Assembly: GCA_001465935.1 (NCBI GenBank) | Contig: LNKV01000044.1 | Location: forward strand, 333,709-397,708 | DNA length: 64,000 nucleotides | Reading direction: 5' to 3' | From: Clarireedia homoeocarpa | Taxonomy: Eukaryota > Ascomycota > Leotiomycetes > Helotiales > Rutstroemiaceae | Shown here: positions 1 to 11,700 of the stretch, piece by piece | Layout: each line of letters opens with the position of its first letter | How positions within the stretch are numbered: position 1 is the stretch's first letter | The notes under the pieces: generated by a model | What the model saw: only the letters and a program-made list of their open reading frames with translations | Told to the model about the DNA's origin: nothing | The model's database searches: none | Made by a program: the position numbers and the translations under genes

Positions 1-1460
1 GGATACTTTCCTTCGGGGGGTAGGTCAACGCCAATATCCTCATCGTGGATTGTAGATGGGCGGCCATGTCGTGTCACAATACTGCGTTCAATAATGATGG
101 CGATCCAAAAGATGTTGCGCCGCTGTTCAATCTCATCTTCGTCGAGGCCAGAGTCAGAAAGATTCCGGTGAAGTCCAATGGCTTGAGCTAGTCTTAAGGT
201 CGCTGCCGCCATAACAGAACTCGGATATGAATCGGGTAAAGTCTCTAGGATGAAAGCCTGCTCAAACATTAGCATTATATTCAGGAAAAGACGTGAGTAT
301 AACCAACCAATCCAGCCATAGCTTGTACAGCCGTTAAAGAGGGCTGTCCTAGTTGTAGGTCTACGAAGGTACTAGCAGCATTGCGTAGCCACTTCCACCA
401 TGGAAGATCTTCGAGTTTCCCAGATTTTTGCGAATTCACTGACTGAGCTGACACTCCATGGACGTCCTTCTTTTGAATGATAGAAGCAATGGCGAAACAA
501 ACGTTGAGACAGGCATACCAAGCAGGATCATCCGAGCATTTTACTGGATACTGACGTTCGTATCTTTCCATAAAATGCCTTTTATTGAAGACAGGGAAGG
601 ATGGTATTAGCCTGTCAAATAGAACTATCGGAGTCAACTGATGGCCTCTCGTAAACTATGATGAGTAGGATATGGGCTTACATTGCAAAATTGGGCTGGC
701 AACCTCTTTTGGTGGGAGTGGCCTACGTTCTTCCTCGGGAATCGCATACCACAACGAAGGTGGAATGATTAATCTGCGGCTATAATTCGTGTTCTTCTCC
801 ATATACTGTGCGAATTCATCATTTCCGCTGATACTAGTGATCGATCGAAGTCCTTGTGGAGAGAATATAGAGAAGCTCGAGGAGGAGCCTAGCAAACATC
901 AACAGAATGTTATGACTGACTAGATTCCGGTCTAAAATACCGACGAATACTTCACCACCAGTGGCACTGATGTTTAGTAAAGAGAACTTATCGACCAACT
1001 CTGATTGGCCAGCTATATCTTCAGAAGAAAGCCGTTCTCTGTCAGATGCATCTAAGCTAAGGCCTGAGCTTTTCATCACAGACTCCATACGTTTTAACCT
1101 ATTTTCAAGCGTAGTTATGTGATTCCCTCTGTTCGGACCAGTCAGAGTAATCGATGTGAAGAGTAAATCAATCTACATACTTCTTTCTCTCCCTCTTCTT
1201 CCTCTCCTTAACCGTGACCGTACAATCCACCTTACGTCCTTCGCAGCGTTTACACTTCGGAGCATCATGATCCCATTCACACTTGATCTAGTATGGATAA
1301 GTATCCGTTAGAGAAGGAATGAAGAGAGCGGAAGGTACCTTCATTCGTTTACATGCATCACATGCAGTTCCTACAAAAAGTCAGCTGATAGGACTGGAGC
1401 AATATGTTGTCTTGGCAAAAAGTACGAACTGTGCTTGGGCACTCTGCCCGCGCCTTCCAT
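1..1460 (-). CDS. Zn2Cys6 fungal transcription factor, 5' part (runs off left edge)
   Basis: Nuclear regulator with an N-terminal binuclear zinc cluster. The cluster is rebuilt from three exons: 1460-1430, 1370-1339 and 1287-1181. Splice phases match. The joined protein starts MEGAGRVPKHR and shows C-x2-C-x6-C-x8-C-x2-C-x6-C (TACDACKRMK then IKCEWDHDAPKCKRC), followed by a basic linker KERKKRERKK. After a further intron comes a short leucine-containing helix (LENRLKRME), the usual dimerisation element. Exons at about 1088-918, 895-690 and 637-1 carry the fungal_trans middle homology region, including GLHRNLSDSGLDEDEIEQRR. The C-terminus is outside the window. Target genes cannot be inferred: the only upstream neighbour is repeat DNA. 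The start was chosen because it is the first ATG that feeds the zinc cluster in frame. Confidence 0.88.
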
Positions 1461-2236
1461 GGCTCCCAAAGATGATGATGGAAGTAAGGTCTATTGCAAT
1501 AGAAATCTTCAAGCTGGAGAGTTTTGGATCAGACATTCCAATGAACCTCTTTTACCGCATGGTGGAAACAGGTGGTAATGTTTTCTGCTCTTTGATGAGG
1601 ATGATCAATCCGAAACAAGATGTGGTGAATCCAATTTCCTCTGATCTTGCCGATGTGTATATAGGAGTGATATGATGGTACTAGAAAGACATATGAAGGT
1701 TCGATAGTGATTGAAAGGGCGAGCAGACCGAGCTATCCAATGCAGCCATCCACGAAAAGTACTGGTAATACAGACTTATGTACCGAATGCGAATATACGA
1801 GATGTTTTGTAATTGGATGAAAGATAGGATTACTGAAGTCCAAGTCCGAGCAATGAGTAACTACTTCGTAGGAAGGCGGGAGATGTGCGGAGACAATGTC
1901 ACCCATGTACGGGATACTGTAAAAGCGAGGCGAGAGAAAAAGGTCCCTGCATAATCACCAAGCTAAAACATGATTGGATGATTTAATCTCAGCTTCCCCC
2001 TTTAGGTTAGATGAGTGTCTAAGAGACCATTCTCGTCGTTTCCCCTTAAATCCTCCGGGCCGGGAGCCTCGGAATACACTTTAAGGGTTTCCACATCACT
2101 ACTGTAAGAATACGTGGTTGGAAGTCGGCATCTCCTAATTTGAGGAAGACCAGTGAGATTTGTCAGCTGATGCGGAAGTGATTTCGACAACTCTGATATG
2201 AGGTCGTCATCGTCGCCCTTTGGTGGTGATGATATG
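1461..2236. other. Intergenic, promoter side of the left regulator
   Basis: No convincing gene on either strand. The open frames here are short and lack family features. It separates the start of the left-edge regulator from the inverted-repeat element at 2237. Confidence 0.5.
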
Positions 2237-2368
2237 TTCCGGTCCATACGTAAATTTGTTGATTCATGAATAGACTACGTCCTAGTCTATTGGCTAATAG
2301 ACGTAGTCGACGTGTAAGTGGGAGGCCATCCATGAATAGACTACGTCTATATATAAACACTTTTAATT

Positions 2369-2594
2369 CACCAGTGGGTGTACTAACTATCCGACCAACT
2401 TCGGATTTCTGATTGTTCAAGTGCAATCTGGACATTTGAAAACTTATATATCTGATTATCCNNNNNNNNNNNNNNNNNNNNNNNNNNNNNNNNNNNNNNN
2501 NNNNNNNNNNNNNNNNNNNNNNNNNNNNNNNNNNNNNNNNTAGTCGAATATTGAAGTTTGGGAGTTGGTCGGATAGGTAGTACACCCACTGGTG
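2369..2594 (-). mobile_element. MITE-like inverted-repeat element, copy A (nested, contains assembly gap)
   Basis: Both ends carry the same terminal repeat, CACCAGTGGGTGTACTA followed by (A/C)CTATCCGACCAACT, in inverted orientation. The element matches copy B at 23044-23274 in opposite orientation along both arms: ACTTCGGATTTCTGATTG on one side and CCCAAACTTCAATATTCG on the other. The middle is replaced by N at 2462-2540. It interrupts the larger element, so it inserted later. It has no coding capacity. The end sequence resembles pogo/Tc1-type fungal elements only loosely. Confidence 0.75.
2462..2540. other. Run of 79 N (assembly gap or masked bases)
   Basis: The N run lies entirely inside MITE copy A. 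Copy B has about 69 bases between the matching flanks (23098-23166), so the true missing sequence is probably of similar length and origin. Confidence 0.95.
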
Positions 2595-3357
2595 ATTTGT
2601 ATCTGAACTAGTCTATATACAAATCAATATGGTCTATATACAAATACTATTTACCCTGTACCTGCCCTATAGTATTAGCTCGCTGCCGCTTATTTTTCCT
2701 AGGTCCCTCAACTATCTCACTGTCGCTACTTTTCTTCGATATTAGTGCTTTCTCAGTATATAATACTATACTAGCTAACTATCTACAGTGATAATCCTTA
2801 TCGGTATAACAGTAAACTGAGTATTTATATTCGTTCTTCCAGCAGTTGTATCTCTTAGTAGTATACAATCCTTTATATTTATATAACATTACAACTTTTT
2901 CGGATATTGATACCTTCTTTGCAACTATACTTAAAAGTACTTCTGTTCTAGGCTTCTAGATATCTGTCCCTCTTATAACTGAATCCGGATTGTCCAAATA
3001 GAGATGTATCTCAGTCCACTTATAAGTAGATATTTGTTCTTTGTACTTGTGCTTCTTGGATTATATCTATAAACTCATTTTTAACCTCCCTAGGGAAGTT
3101 ATCGATAATCTGGGAGGATACCGGCGAGGTTATATTAATTATAATACCAGTCAAGTAGTATAGTATAGAAGGAAGAAGGATTATCAACTATTAGAACTAC
3201 ACATTTGTACGGTGGATACAGCCCACTTTAGGAATGAACCAAGTCCATTTATGAATAGCCTCAATTTACACGTCGACTACGTCTATTGGCCAATAGACTA
3301 GTCCAGTCATAAACCCAGTCTATTCATGAAATGGGGAAATTTACGTACGGACCGGAA

Positions 3358-4274
3358 TAGATAAGATTACTATCCACAGATTTGTACTTCATAAGATGTT
3401 CCTAGCCACGAACAGTGTCTACAACAGATCTTACCTTCTGGGGGTACGTTGTGGGCTAAGGTATTCATTTGTCATAAGAATCTCCTTGGTATTGAGCCGG
3501 TCTAGATGAGAAGAGAGTCGTGCCTACGTACCTCCTGGTCTATCTCAGCTGCCCTGACGCAACCCAAAAACCGGCAGTCATCTTCAAGGCCCCCCACGAG
3601 CAACCAACCCAACCCTATAGCTACAGCATTGTAAGATTACCGTGACGATGTTTAGCTTACACGGAAGCATCCGTCGTATTCGGATAAGGCAGGATTGCAA
3701 CTATACCCCAAATTATCTTCCACAACGTCGTTATCTGCTCTCTGCACCGCCACCTTGTGTTACCTGCCGTTTCCCAGGGTCAAGAAAAAGCTCCGAGCTT
3801 TCCACAACGTTATATTTGAATACTGCTTTTGGTTCCAAGGCCATTAATATTCTCGTCAATGTAATACTCCCTCTTACCAGTGGTAAGGCGTCGTAAGCTC
3901 CGATGCAGTATGCCCAAGAGCAAGGAAGGCATTCAGAAGGTATTAGTTTCGTCTACCGACAGCGGTTTGTGCTCTACCCGCAGATCGGCTCAGGTGCTGC
4001 AAACATGAACTTACCGGAGCCCGTCAATACCGTAAAATTTCAAGACTTAGCTACAATAAAAATAGATTTCCTAATCTACTTTACAGTCGTGACAGGCCGA
4101 CAGGGGCCCGTACTAACTGTGCTATATTGCACATAATTATCCCATTTGTGGTAGATATTCCCAGTCAAGAACGCTTATAGCAAATATCTAACTATGCAGC
4201 GCCATTTCGCCTTACATGAACGTCAGAATTCAGCACAATTGACCTCAGAGATCGGAAAGCTTGCCAAGCTCATC
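3358..4274. other. Intergenic, 3' side of MSH6
   Basis: Open frames at 3642-3896 and 3903-4136 on the plus strand are short, have no recognisable domain and no linking splice sites that I could confirm. I see no supported gene. Confidence 0.45.
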
Positions 4275-7200
4275 TTACAATGCTTCGATTGCCTTCAACA
4301 AACAGTCAAGCCCTCTATCACTGATCCCTTCATTAGACGTCTCCTTTCCTTTTCCGCTTTCGGTGTCATCTTTCAGGCACCAAGCCACATCACTAAGCAC
4401 GCCCAGTGGCACATAGCATCCACTCTTAGCCCTTTCTAGACTTTCTCTTAAGCGGCTTGTGTATTCCCACTCCTTGGCGGCAACCTCTGCTCTCTCCACA
4501 ACCTTCCGTGGAATTCCACACATACTCGCACAGTGCATACCGAAGCTACCTTCGGCTACACCTTCTTCAAGCTTGTAAAGGAATGTTACAGTCCTGGCCT
4601 CATCATCAACCTGGATTTGCATCCTCTTGTTGACTACTTCTGGGTGCTTCTCAAACTCCAGTGCTAATGAATGGTAGTGCGTGGCGAAGAAGCCAATGCA
4701 CCCAATATGAGAAGCAACATGATGGAGCACAGCTTGGGCGACCGCAACACCGTCATATGAAGAGGTGCCTCGTCCTAGCTCATCAAGAATAACAAGACTA
4801 CGCGGGGTGGCCTCTGAAAGGATTTTCTTGGTTTCGGAGAGCTCAACGAAGAAGGTAGACTGCGCAGCAAATATGTTGTCGTTAGCACCAAGGCGGGACA
4901 TGATACGGTCAACTGGCGTAAGAGTAGCAGAGATGGCGGGGACGTAGCAGCCGATTTGTGCCATGATCACGGCTATGCAGGTCTAGAAGTTGAGTTAGCC
5001 CCAAAGTATAATTACTGAAATTGAATGAGCTAGATGGAAACGTACCATTCGTAGGATAGTAGACTTTCCGGCCGCATTAGCACCAGTAAGAAGGTTGATA
5101 TTAGCCGAATCACCACCAAGTTTAACGTCGTTAGGAATGAAATCCGTGACGTTGGGCAGGACGCAGGGATGTCGAAGCTCCTCGAATTCGACAATGCTCC
5201 TCTCTGCATCCACAAATGTGGGTCTACAACTGGGAGAGCCAAGAGCTGAGGAAGCAGATGCAAGGCTGATCAGACAGTCAAGCTGAGCGATGACCTTGAC
5301 AGCTTGAAGCCAGATTGCATAATCTTGATCGAAACGGGCGTAGAATCTCCCGGCGACCTCTTTCACGATTTGACCGTGAGTTTCTTGAGTTTCTTGAAGG
5401 TCTCTGATGAGGTTTGTGAGGTCATCAAAGTAGTATCTCTTGAAGCCTGCTGCGGAAGACATCATTTTCCAGTCTTTGGGGACTTTGATTGATGCCGGAA
5501 CTTGGAGCTGGTAGATCTCTTTTCCGATACTCTTGAACTCAATCTTCTTCGACCCAAGCTTGCTCTGATAATCCTTCAACAAATTTTGTAATTCCTCATG
5601 AATTTCCTCAATACGATCTTGACTCGCATCAAAATCTTCTTCTACACCCCTCTCCGGGACAAGGATCTTATGTTCCTTGGCCTTCTCTCTATCAAAAGCT
5701 GTCTGCCACCACTTCAGAGGCTCAGCAAGGTCAGGCATTGATGTCAACAGTCGGTCAATGATACCCTCACCACCGCTATACTGACTCAGAAGAGTCATCA
5801 TGTACTCGATCTGCTCAAATCCCTCAAGTACTTTGACAAAGTCTTCGGCTTTGCATACACCAGCGTGGATGCGAGAAATCAAACGTTCAAGATCAGGCAT
5901 TTTGGTCATCGCAGATGTGAAAGAGTCGCTTAAGTTGCGATCTTGGTTGAGCATATCCACCGCGTCGAGTCTGTCGTTGATCTTCTTAATATCTGAGAGT
6001 GGATGTGAGACCCATTGCTTAAACATTCTTTTCCCAAAAGGAGTCGTGCAGCGATTAAGAAGCGTAAATAAGGTCCCGTCCGTGTTCCCATCAAATGTGT
6101 TGGCGAAAATTTCGAGGTTGATAAGAGTCTGACCGTCGAGAACGAGTGTACTACCCTTTTGTATAGGATTATACCAGGAGAAATTGGCTTGTGTTAACAA
6201 ATTCTTCTCGAGTTTTAGGGCCTTCAAATATTGAACAAGGGCTCCAAATGCTGACATCAACAATTCATTGTCTCTTGCCTCCTGGAGCTCCTTGGGCCAA
6301 GTTGCTTCCCCACCTGCTGCTGACACAAAGTATTCACCGCAATCCAATTCTCTACGAGACATCTCGGCTCCCCAGAACTCCTTTCCTGGTTTCAGATGGT
6401 TCCAGATGGTCGTTGGTCCAGTGTTGTTTTTCAGGATACGGAGCGCCTTTGAAGAGATACAAGACTTCTCTAGAAGTAATTCTTGGGGCCGAGTTTGTGC
6501 AACGAATGTCTCGAATTTGGTCAGGTCCACATCATCAGTGAACTCTGTAAGGAAGAATTGCCCAGTTGCAGTGTCGACGAATGCAATTCCAAAGGCTGGT
6601 AGTTCGTCGTCAGTGACGGACTCTTTGATTGCCACACAATACGTTGCTGAATCATCTTGCAACATGCTGGCTTCGACTAGAGTGCCTCCGGTAAGAACGC
6701 AAGATAGCTCTCTTCTAATAATCTTATCAGGCTTTGCTCCTTTGTTTCCCTTGCCTGGAGGACCTGCACTGTCTTCCCGTTCACGCATCTCTTTGCCTAG
6801 AGCCGATTCACATTGATTGACAATAGCGATTTTGTGTCCTTTGGCAACAAATTGGTTTGCCCAATGATCTAGCGACATCTCAGGAACCCCGACCATGCGC
6901 ATGTTGACCCGATCTGTAAGCTTCAAATCGAAAAGCTGGTGTCCGATCGTAGCGTCGTTCTCATACAGTTCATAAAACTTGCCTTTCTTGAAGAATACAA
7001 TAGTGTCCCAATGCATTTGTTTTATCTCCCAATACTGCTTCTCAAAAGGTGAGAATTTACTCCAAGCCATTGTAGGTATGTAAACTGTCCTTGGATCATA
7101 ATCAGGATGACCGGGAGGGTTGCGATCGATGTCTCGTAGATTCGCTAACCACTCATATCGCTGATCTGGATCAGTTTTATGAGCCTTCTCTTTGTACTTC

Positions 7201-8188
7201 TTGCCGCTAGAATTAGAGGTTCGTGGAATGCTAGACGGTTTCTGTTGTAATGGCTGGGTACTGTTAGGATCGTACTTCCATTGCTGTGCTGTTGATGCTT
7301 CCGGCATCTCCATATCTTCGTCGGCTTCAACAGGGAGCGGTGGAGAGATATTGGAGCGCTTGCGGGACGCTAGCTTAGATGCTGGACGCTTTCTTTTCTT
7401 TGACGATCGAGACGGGCCATCAGAATCATCTTCGACGACAAAATCATCCATTTCATCTGTGGCATATTAGTAAAGTGCTCATTATATAGGAAGATCCGAC
7501 TCACCATCATCATCATCTGCCCCGTCCATTGCACCAACAAAAATGTCGTCACCATCATCATCGTCGTCTTCGATGATCGCTTTTTTACCTTTCCTTCGCT
7601 GCGTAGATTTTGGGGTCACGTCTTCGTCATCGTCTTCAGATTCGGCGTAGCTAACTATTTTCTTAACCTAAGGAATACGAGCGGTAAGTCAGCAGCACTT
7701 CACGCCTCGACCAACAATGAAGAGTGATCTACCTTTCGTGACGGACTGCTGCCGATGACTAGATCTGCGACGTTCACGCTCTGCTATACGGCAGTTTTAG
7801 CAGGTACCTGCGAAGATTGAAAGCCAGATTTGTCTACCTCAACAGGAATGCCACCATTCTCATTTTCTTGGGAACTTCCTGGTCCTATGTTGTCGCTACT
7901 TGGAACCGGTGTGGTGCTCTTCTGTGCAGATTTCCGGAACAAAGGCTTGTTCACCGTGCTGGTAGGCTTCGGTATTGACTTAGTACTGTTCGCAGATCCA
8001 TTGGGTTGTAAGATGCCGTCACTGGTGCTCGTGGAAGTCTTTGGCGTAGGAGTTGAGGCTGGCTTTTTTGAGAAGAAACCAAGAATAGATGCTTGGTTTT
8101 TGGTTGAAGCCACACTTGAACTCTGCTTCTTCAACGTCGGAGTAGAGCGTGCTGGTGTCGTCTCCTCATTGTTTCTATTTCTCGCCAT
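4275..8188 (-). CDS. MSH6: DNA mismatch repair protein Msh6
   Basis: Mismatch-recognition subunit of the nuclear MutS-alpha heterodimer (with Msh2). Exons 8188-7838, 7783-7733, 7667-7505, 7456-5046 and 4982-4275 sum to 3684 nt, about 1227 aa, normal for fungal Msh6. The N-terminus has a PCNA-binding PIP box (QASILGFF), then a long low-complexity acidic/basic tether. The mismatch-binding domain begins around SPFEKQYWEIK and includes FFKKGKFYELYENDA, with the Phe-x-Glu element. The ATPase has Walker A TGANAAGKST, Walker B LVILDELGRGTSSYDG and the switch FFATHYHSL. The Walker A exon ends STILRM and splices in phase 0 to TCIAVIMAQIGCYVPA. The first intron is a choice: the donor at 7837 gives a normal 54 nt intron that removes an in-frame TAG, while the nearer donor would give only 24 nt. 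Confidence 0.97.
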
Positions 8189-9620
8189 ATTACCTAGATT
8201 TGGTTTTAAGGTCAGGATAAAAAATACAACGAAAAAGAAAAAAAAAAACAAATCTTGCAAAACAGGTTGTTGATATAGAGGTTACAACATAAAGCAATTC
8301 TCTAAATGACAAATTGAAAAGCTACAGGGAAGACGCGACGACGCACTAGCGCGTCAAACCGCGATACTCCTCTTTGATAGCTCAGTGTGGGGTCAAGTAG
8401 CTTAACTGGTTTTAGCGAACTTTCCGGTGCTCCACTTTGCTGAACGGCGTTTGTCAGCAGTATCAACATGAATATGGCTGATGATGAATGTCCAATACTC
8501 ACCTGTCTCCTTGATATCAATTTCATCGCCCAATCTTGCTAACCGCAGTGCAAAACCACCTGTATACGAACCACTGCAACGGCAACGACGATGGCAAGGG
8601 CGCTTGCGATGAGGAATTTCCGCGATCATACTATCTGCATCAGAAGCAGATGGCCATGGCACAGGAAAAGCTGCTGCAATCCGTCGGTCTAACGGCCGTA
8701 GTAAGCTCGGATGTATGAAGAACGTCTCCCTCTCCACAGGAGATTGTGGCTGGTGGGAGTCGTGACGCCGTAAACTAAGCTCCTCCCATTCTGCCAGAGC
8801 TCCACTAATCACTCGAACACTACCCTTTCCATTCCCACCATCTCGTCGCGTCCCAGGAAATGCGTGTTCTACTCGTTTCGGGCTTCTAGAAGATATAACC
8901 CTCGACAGGGGTTGTAAAGTAGTTTTTGGTGAGGGGATCCCTCCGCAAACCGGGCTCTTTTGGTCCCTCTGGTGTGTAATGCTTCTGCAGGCGAAGGGGA
9001 AGGAATTGCGGGAATGGCGTTCGGGAAGTAAATCCCGAGACTGGCGAGCAGTAGCTCATCGTCTGGTTGTTTCCAGCTTATTGTAGTCAGATGAGTGAAG
9101 CGTACGGGCATTGCACGATTGTTTCTAGCTTGTTGTAGTTGGATGCGTGCTGTAGGTGGTCATGATAAATGCCGGTTATTGAACCGAAGTAGAACAAGTG
9201 GCGGTGGTGTATATGGCAAGAGGACGAGCTGGTGTTCCTGATCAAGTGTGCAAAATAATGAAGCATCTAGGGCACGTTCAGATATTCAGCACTTGGCAAT
9301 GCTGACGGTAGGGAAATCACATGCATGTAAACAGACAATTTCACCTGATATTGTTTCCGGAACGACCGAACGTAAAGTCAGCGCCCGAAGAGACATCGAC
9401 TATCTTCTAAAGCCTTCAGGGGAATTCACTTCAAGGTTATTATTCTGATACACATTGGCGTGTTACGCTGATATTTGGCCTGTAAGAATCACCTCAAGGT
9501 ATTTCTGTACCCTTGATCGGCCACACCTTGGACATGATTTAATGATTTCAGTCCGTGGTAACCTAAACTCACTCCTATAACTAATAAAAACAAATATATA
9601 TATATATATATATATGTCCA
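8189..9620. other. Intergenic with one doubtful small gene; (TA)n tract near 9594
   Basis: This is the shared upstream side of MSH6 and downstream side of the arylsulfatase. A minus-strand open stretch at 8402-8812 is described separately. A dinucleotide (TA)11 microsatellite occupies about 9594-9615, just past the arylsulfatase stop codon. Nothing else is supported. Confidence 0.5.
8402..8629 (-). CDS. Doubtful small hypothetical protein
   Basis: Not recognised. From an ATG at about 8629 the frame reads MIAEIPHRKR, then a Cys/Arg-rich piece (CHRRCRCSG), then ALRLARLGDEIDIKET. A good donor (GTGAGTATTGG) and acceptor (TTCAG) suggest an intron at about 8506-8440, giving the end KWSTGKFAKTS. 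The open frame extends upstream of the ATG without another start. Length, composition and lack of a domain make this a weak call; it could be an untranslated or non-coding transcript. The segment LRLARLGDEID resembles a BH3 motif by chance or otherwise. Confidence 0.22.
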   Translation of the reverse strand: MIAEIPHRKRPCHRRCRCSGSYTGGFALRLARLGDEIDIKETGEYWTFIISHIHVDTADKRRSAKWSTGKFAKTS

Positions 9621-11590
9621 CTACAATTCCCATTTCTCCCTAGCTTCTTCGAACACAGCTGCATCTTGTGGACCTTCACTATCTACAATGTAGCCCAACT
9701 CGCACTTGGTGAGCTTTACACGGTCCGCCAACTCCTCGGTATAAAACATGTCAAAACGGGGCGATAGAGCATCATCGAGTGTTTTGACATCTCCATCGGG
9801 GTGAATGACAGACCAAGGCTTTATGCAGGTGTGACCCTTACAGGATTTGGTCACCATTAAGAGAGCATCGAGACGTGGAATAAGTTTAGAAAGGTCTAAC
9901 TTGGTATTTGAGGTTGGGGTGTTCACTCTGTCGGATGGATAAATGTTGTTGGTTTGGTAAGGATCGACCTATTAGTTGTTAGAGCTAGAAGTAGGGATGG
10001 AGGTAGGACACACATTAACATCGTACAATTCGTGCTCATTCGTGCACCAGACTGAGTAGTAAAGGTTATATTTCTCACTGATGAGACGGAGAGCTTTATA
10101 GGTATTGTTGGCGCCATAGTAGACTACAACAACTTGTGGTTAACTTCAAGCCAAAATCTGAATGAATATCATTCGACGTACCAATCTTTCCATCATCCAA
10201 TGAGAATCTGTGGATGCCTTCAGGAATCGACCTGCCCCAAAACTCGACATTCACATGTTCCTGTCTTGTTTTCTCGGCGGCTTTTAGCCCTTTGGGCTCA
10301 AGTGGAATTGCACTCCCATCGAAATCCTTTCTTTTCCAATCACCATTCGCAATCTTCAAGATTGTGGGTGCCAAATCAACATGTGCTGTAACAATATTCG
10401 TCTCCTCTCCTTCAGGAACCCCCGGGCCACGAATTATAAGAGGAATATTTATATCTTCCTCAAAACCACATTCCTTTCCTGGATTGAGACGATGTTGAGA
10501 AATGTGATATCCATTGTCGGTAGAATAAATAAAATACGTATTATCCAAAATACCATAGTCGGACAGGCGCTTTACGAGTCCTTCAATCATTTCATCGACA
10601 GCTTGGAGTGTCTGGAGACGAGCCCGATAGAAGTCATCGTTGTACTCAATCACCTCGTCAGTTAATCGAGTAAGATGCTTCACCCAACTTGCACCACTTG
10701 GCTGGAGGGACGTATTAGTTTTTATATTTACTACTTCAACTTTTGATGGTAGTTACTTACTTTTTCCGGGTTAAAGTTGGCGTTTCTAGGGACCTTCACG
10801 CCCGGAAATAAATGCTTGTGCCTCTCGGCTGGAATAGGTGTTGTCATCAAGACTCCTTCACCGGGTTTGAAGGAGCTTGGATCCACATTCGAATGAGGGG
10901 CGATGGGTGCAGCGACCAGAAAGAAAGGTTTGTTTGATTGCACTCCTTCATCAAGCAAACCATATGCCTTTTTGGCAAGGACGTCTGTTGAATATTCACC
11001 CTCATGACTTACGGGCGGATCTTCATTACGCTGGAAAGTGGCGTTTAGATATCTGTAAGTGAAAGGGTCGAGGAGGAAGTCCGAAGATGTCCATCCTGCG
11101 GGATGTGGACTGTTCCAATTCTCAACAGTGTGATGATTGAAGAGTTTTCCAGTATAGTAAGTGCTGTATCCAGCATCTTGCAGCCATACTGGGAGATAGG
11201 CATTGTTGAAACCTTCGGCAATGAACTTTTGGTACCCGCCTATATCCAATGGTCAATGCTAACTTCTTTCCAGATGAACATTGACTACTAACCATAAGGA
11301 GGAGCCACATCGGTCACATTGGTATTATGTGCATTCCTGCCCGTCCAGAGAGTCACTCGCGACGGACAGCAGATAGCTGTTGTGCAGTAATGTCTCTTGA
11401 AGTTTGTCCCGTGGTCGGTAATGTGTTTCTTCAACAATGGCATAAAGTCAACCGATTGCATATGCAGATCTTGGTCGTCCGTCAGAACGACCACGATGTT
11501 TGGTCTTCTATCACGTTCTTCCTGACTTGGAAGTTGCCTGGCCGTAGCAATTGAAGCCAGACCGAGGGCAAAAGCTGGTAACAACTTCAT
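9621..11590 (-). CDS. Secreted arylsulfatase (sulfatase family, FGly type)
   Basis: Hydrolyses sulfate esters, probably outside the cell, and could serve sulfur scavenging. Exons 11590-11293, 11239-10761, 10701-10182, 10123-10014 and 9968-9621 sum to 1755 nt, 584 aa. Residues 1-17 (MKLLPAFALGLASIATA) form a signal peptide. The N-terminal metal site is PNIVVVLTDDQD, with the Asp pair. The sulfatase signature is CCPSRVTLWTG; its first Cys is the residue converted to formylglycine. Later elements include TGKLFNHH, the metal-binding STDNGYHISQHR with GKECGFEEDINIPLIIRGPG, and a C-terminal ELYDVN. Fungal arylsulfatases of this length act on aromatic or carbohydrate sulfates; the exact substrate is not readable. 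A heptamer minisatellite lies about 60 bp upstream of the start. Confidence 0.95.
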
Positions 11591-11651
11591 TCTGACTAGC
11601 TCACCGTTGCACTGTACCTGATGTTGTTAGGTGAGATGTCCGTACTTGAAA

Positions 11652-11700
11652 TGAGTATTGAGTATTGAGCATTGAGCATTGAGCATTGAGCATTGAGTAG
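11652..11700. repeat. 7-bp minisatellite in arylsulfatase promoter
   Basis: About seven head-to-tail copies of ATTGAGT/ATTGAGC (for example GAGTATTGAGTATTGAGCAT), starting some 60 bp upstream of the arylsulfatase ATG. The alternation between T and C at one position gives two unit types. Confidence 0.9.

Larger units (their letters stand above)
2237..3357. mobile_element. 1.1 kb element with about 100 bp imperfect terminal inverted repeats
   Basis: The left end (2237 onward, TTCCGGTCCATACGTAAATT) matches the reverse complement of the right end (to 3357, TTCCGGTCCGTACGTAAATT). The match continues, with small gaps, through TTCATGAATAGACT, AGTCTATTGGC(T/C)AATAGACG and TAGTCGACGTGTAA for roughly 100 bp. 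The flanks read GATA-TG before and TA-GATA after, so a 4 bp GATA target duplication is possible but weak. The AT-rich interior has no transposase-length ORF, so the element is non-autonomous or a decayed copy. A second inverted-repeat element is inserted inside it at 2369-2594. The superfamily is not assigned. Confidence 0.7.

Noticed and set aside
1319..1675. 118-codon plus-strand ORF
   Set aside because: It is antisense to the first exons of the left-edge Zn2Cys6 gene, whose zinc cluster and splice phases are clear.
6268..6816. 182-codon ORF antisense to MSH6
   Set aside because: Shadow of the MSH6 coding strand; no independent features.
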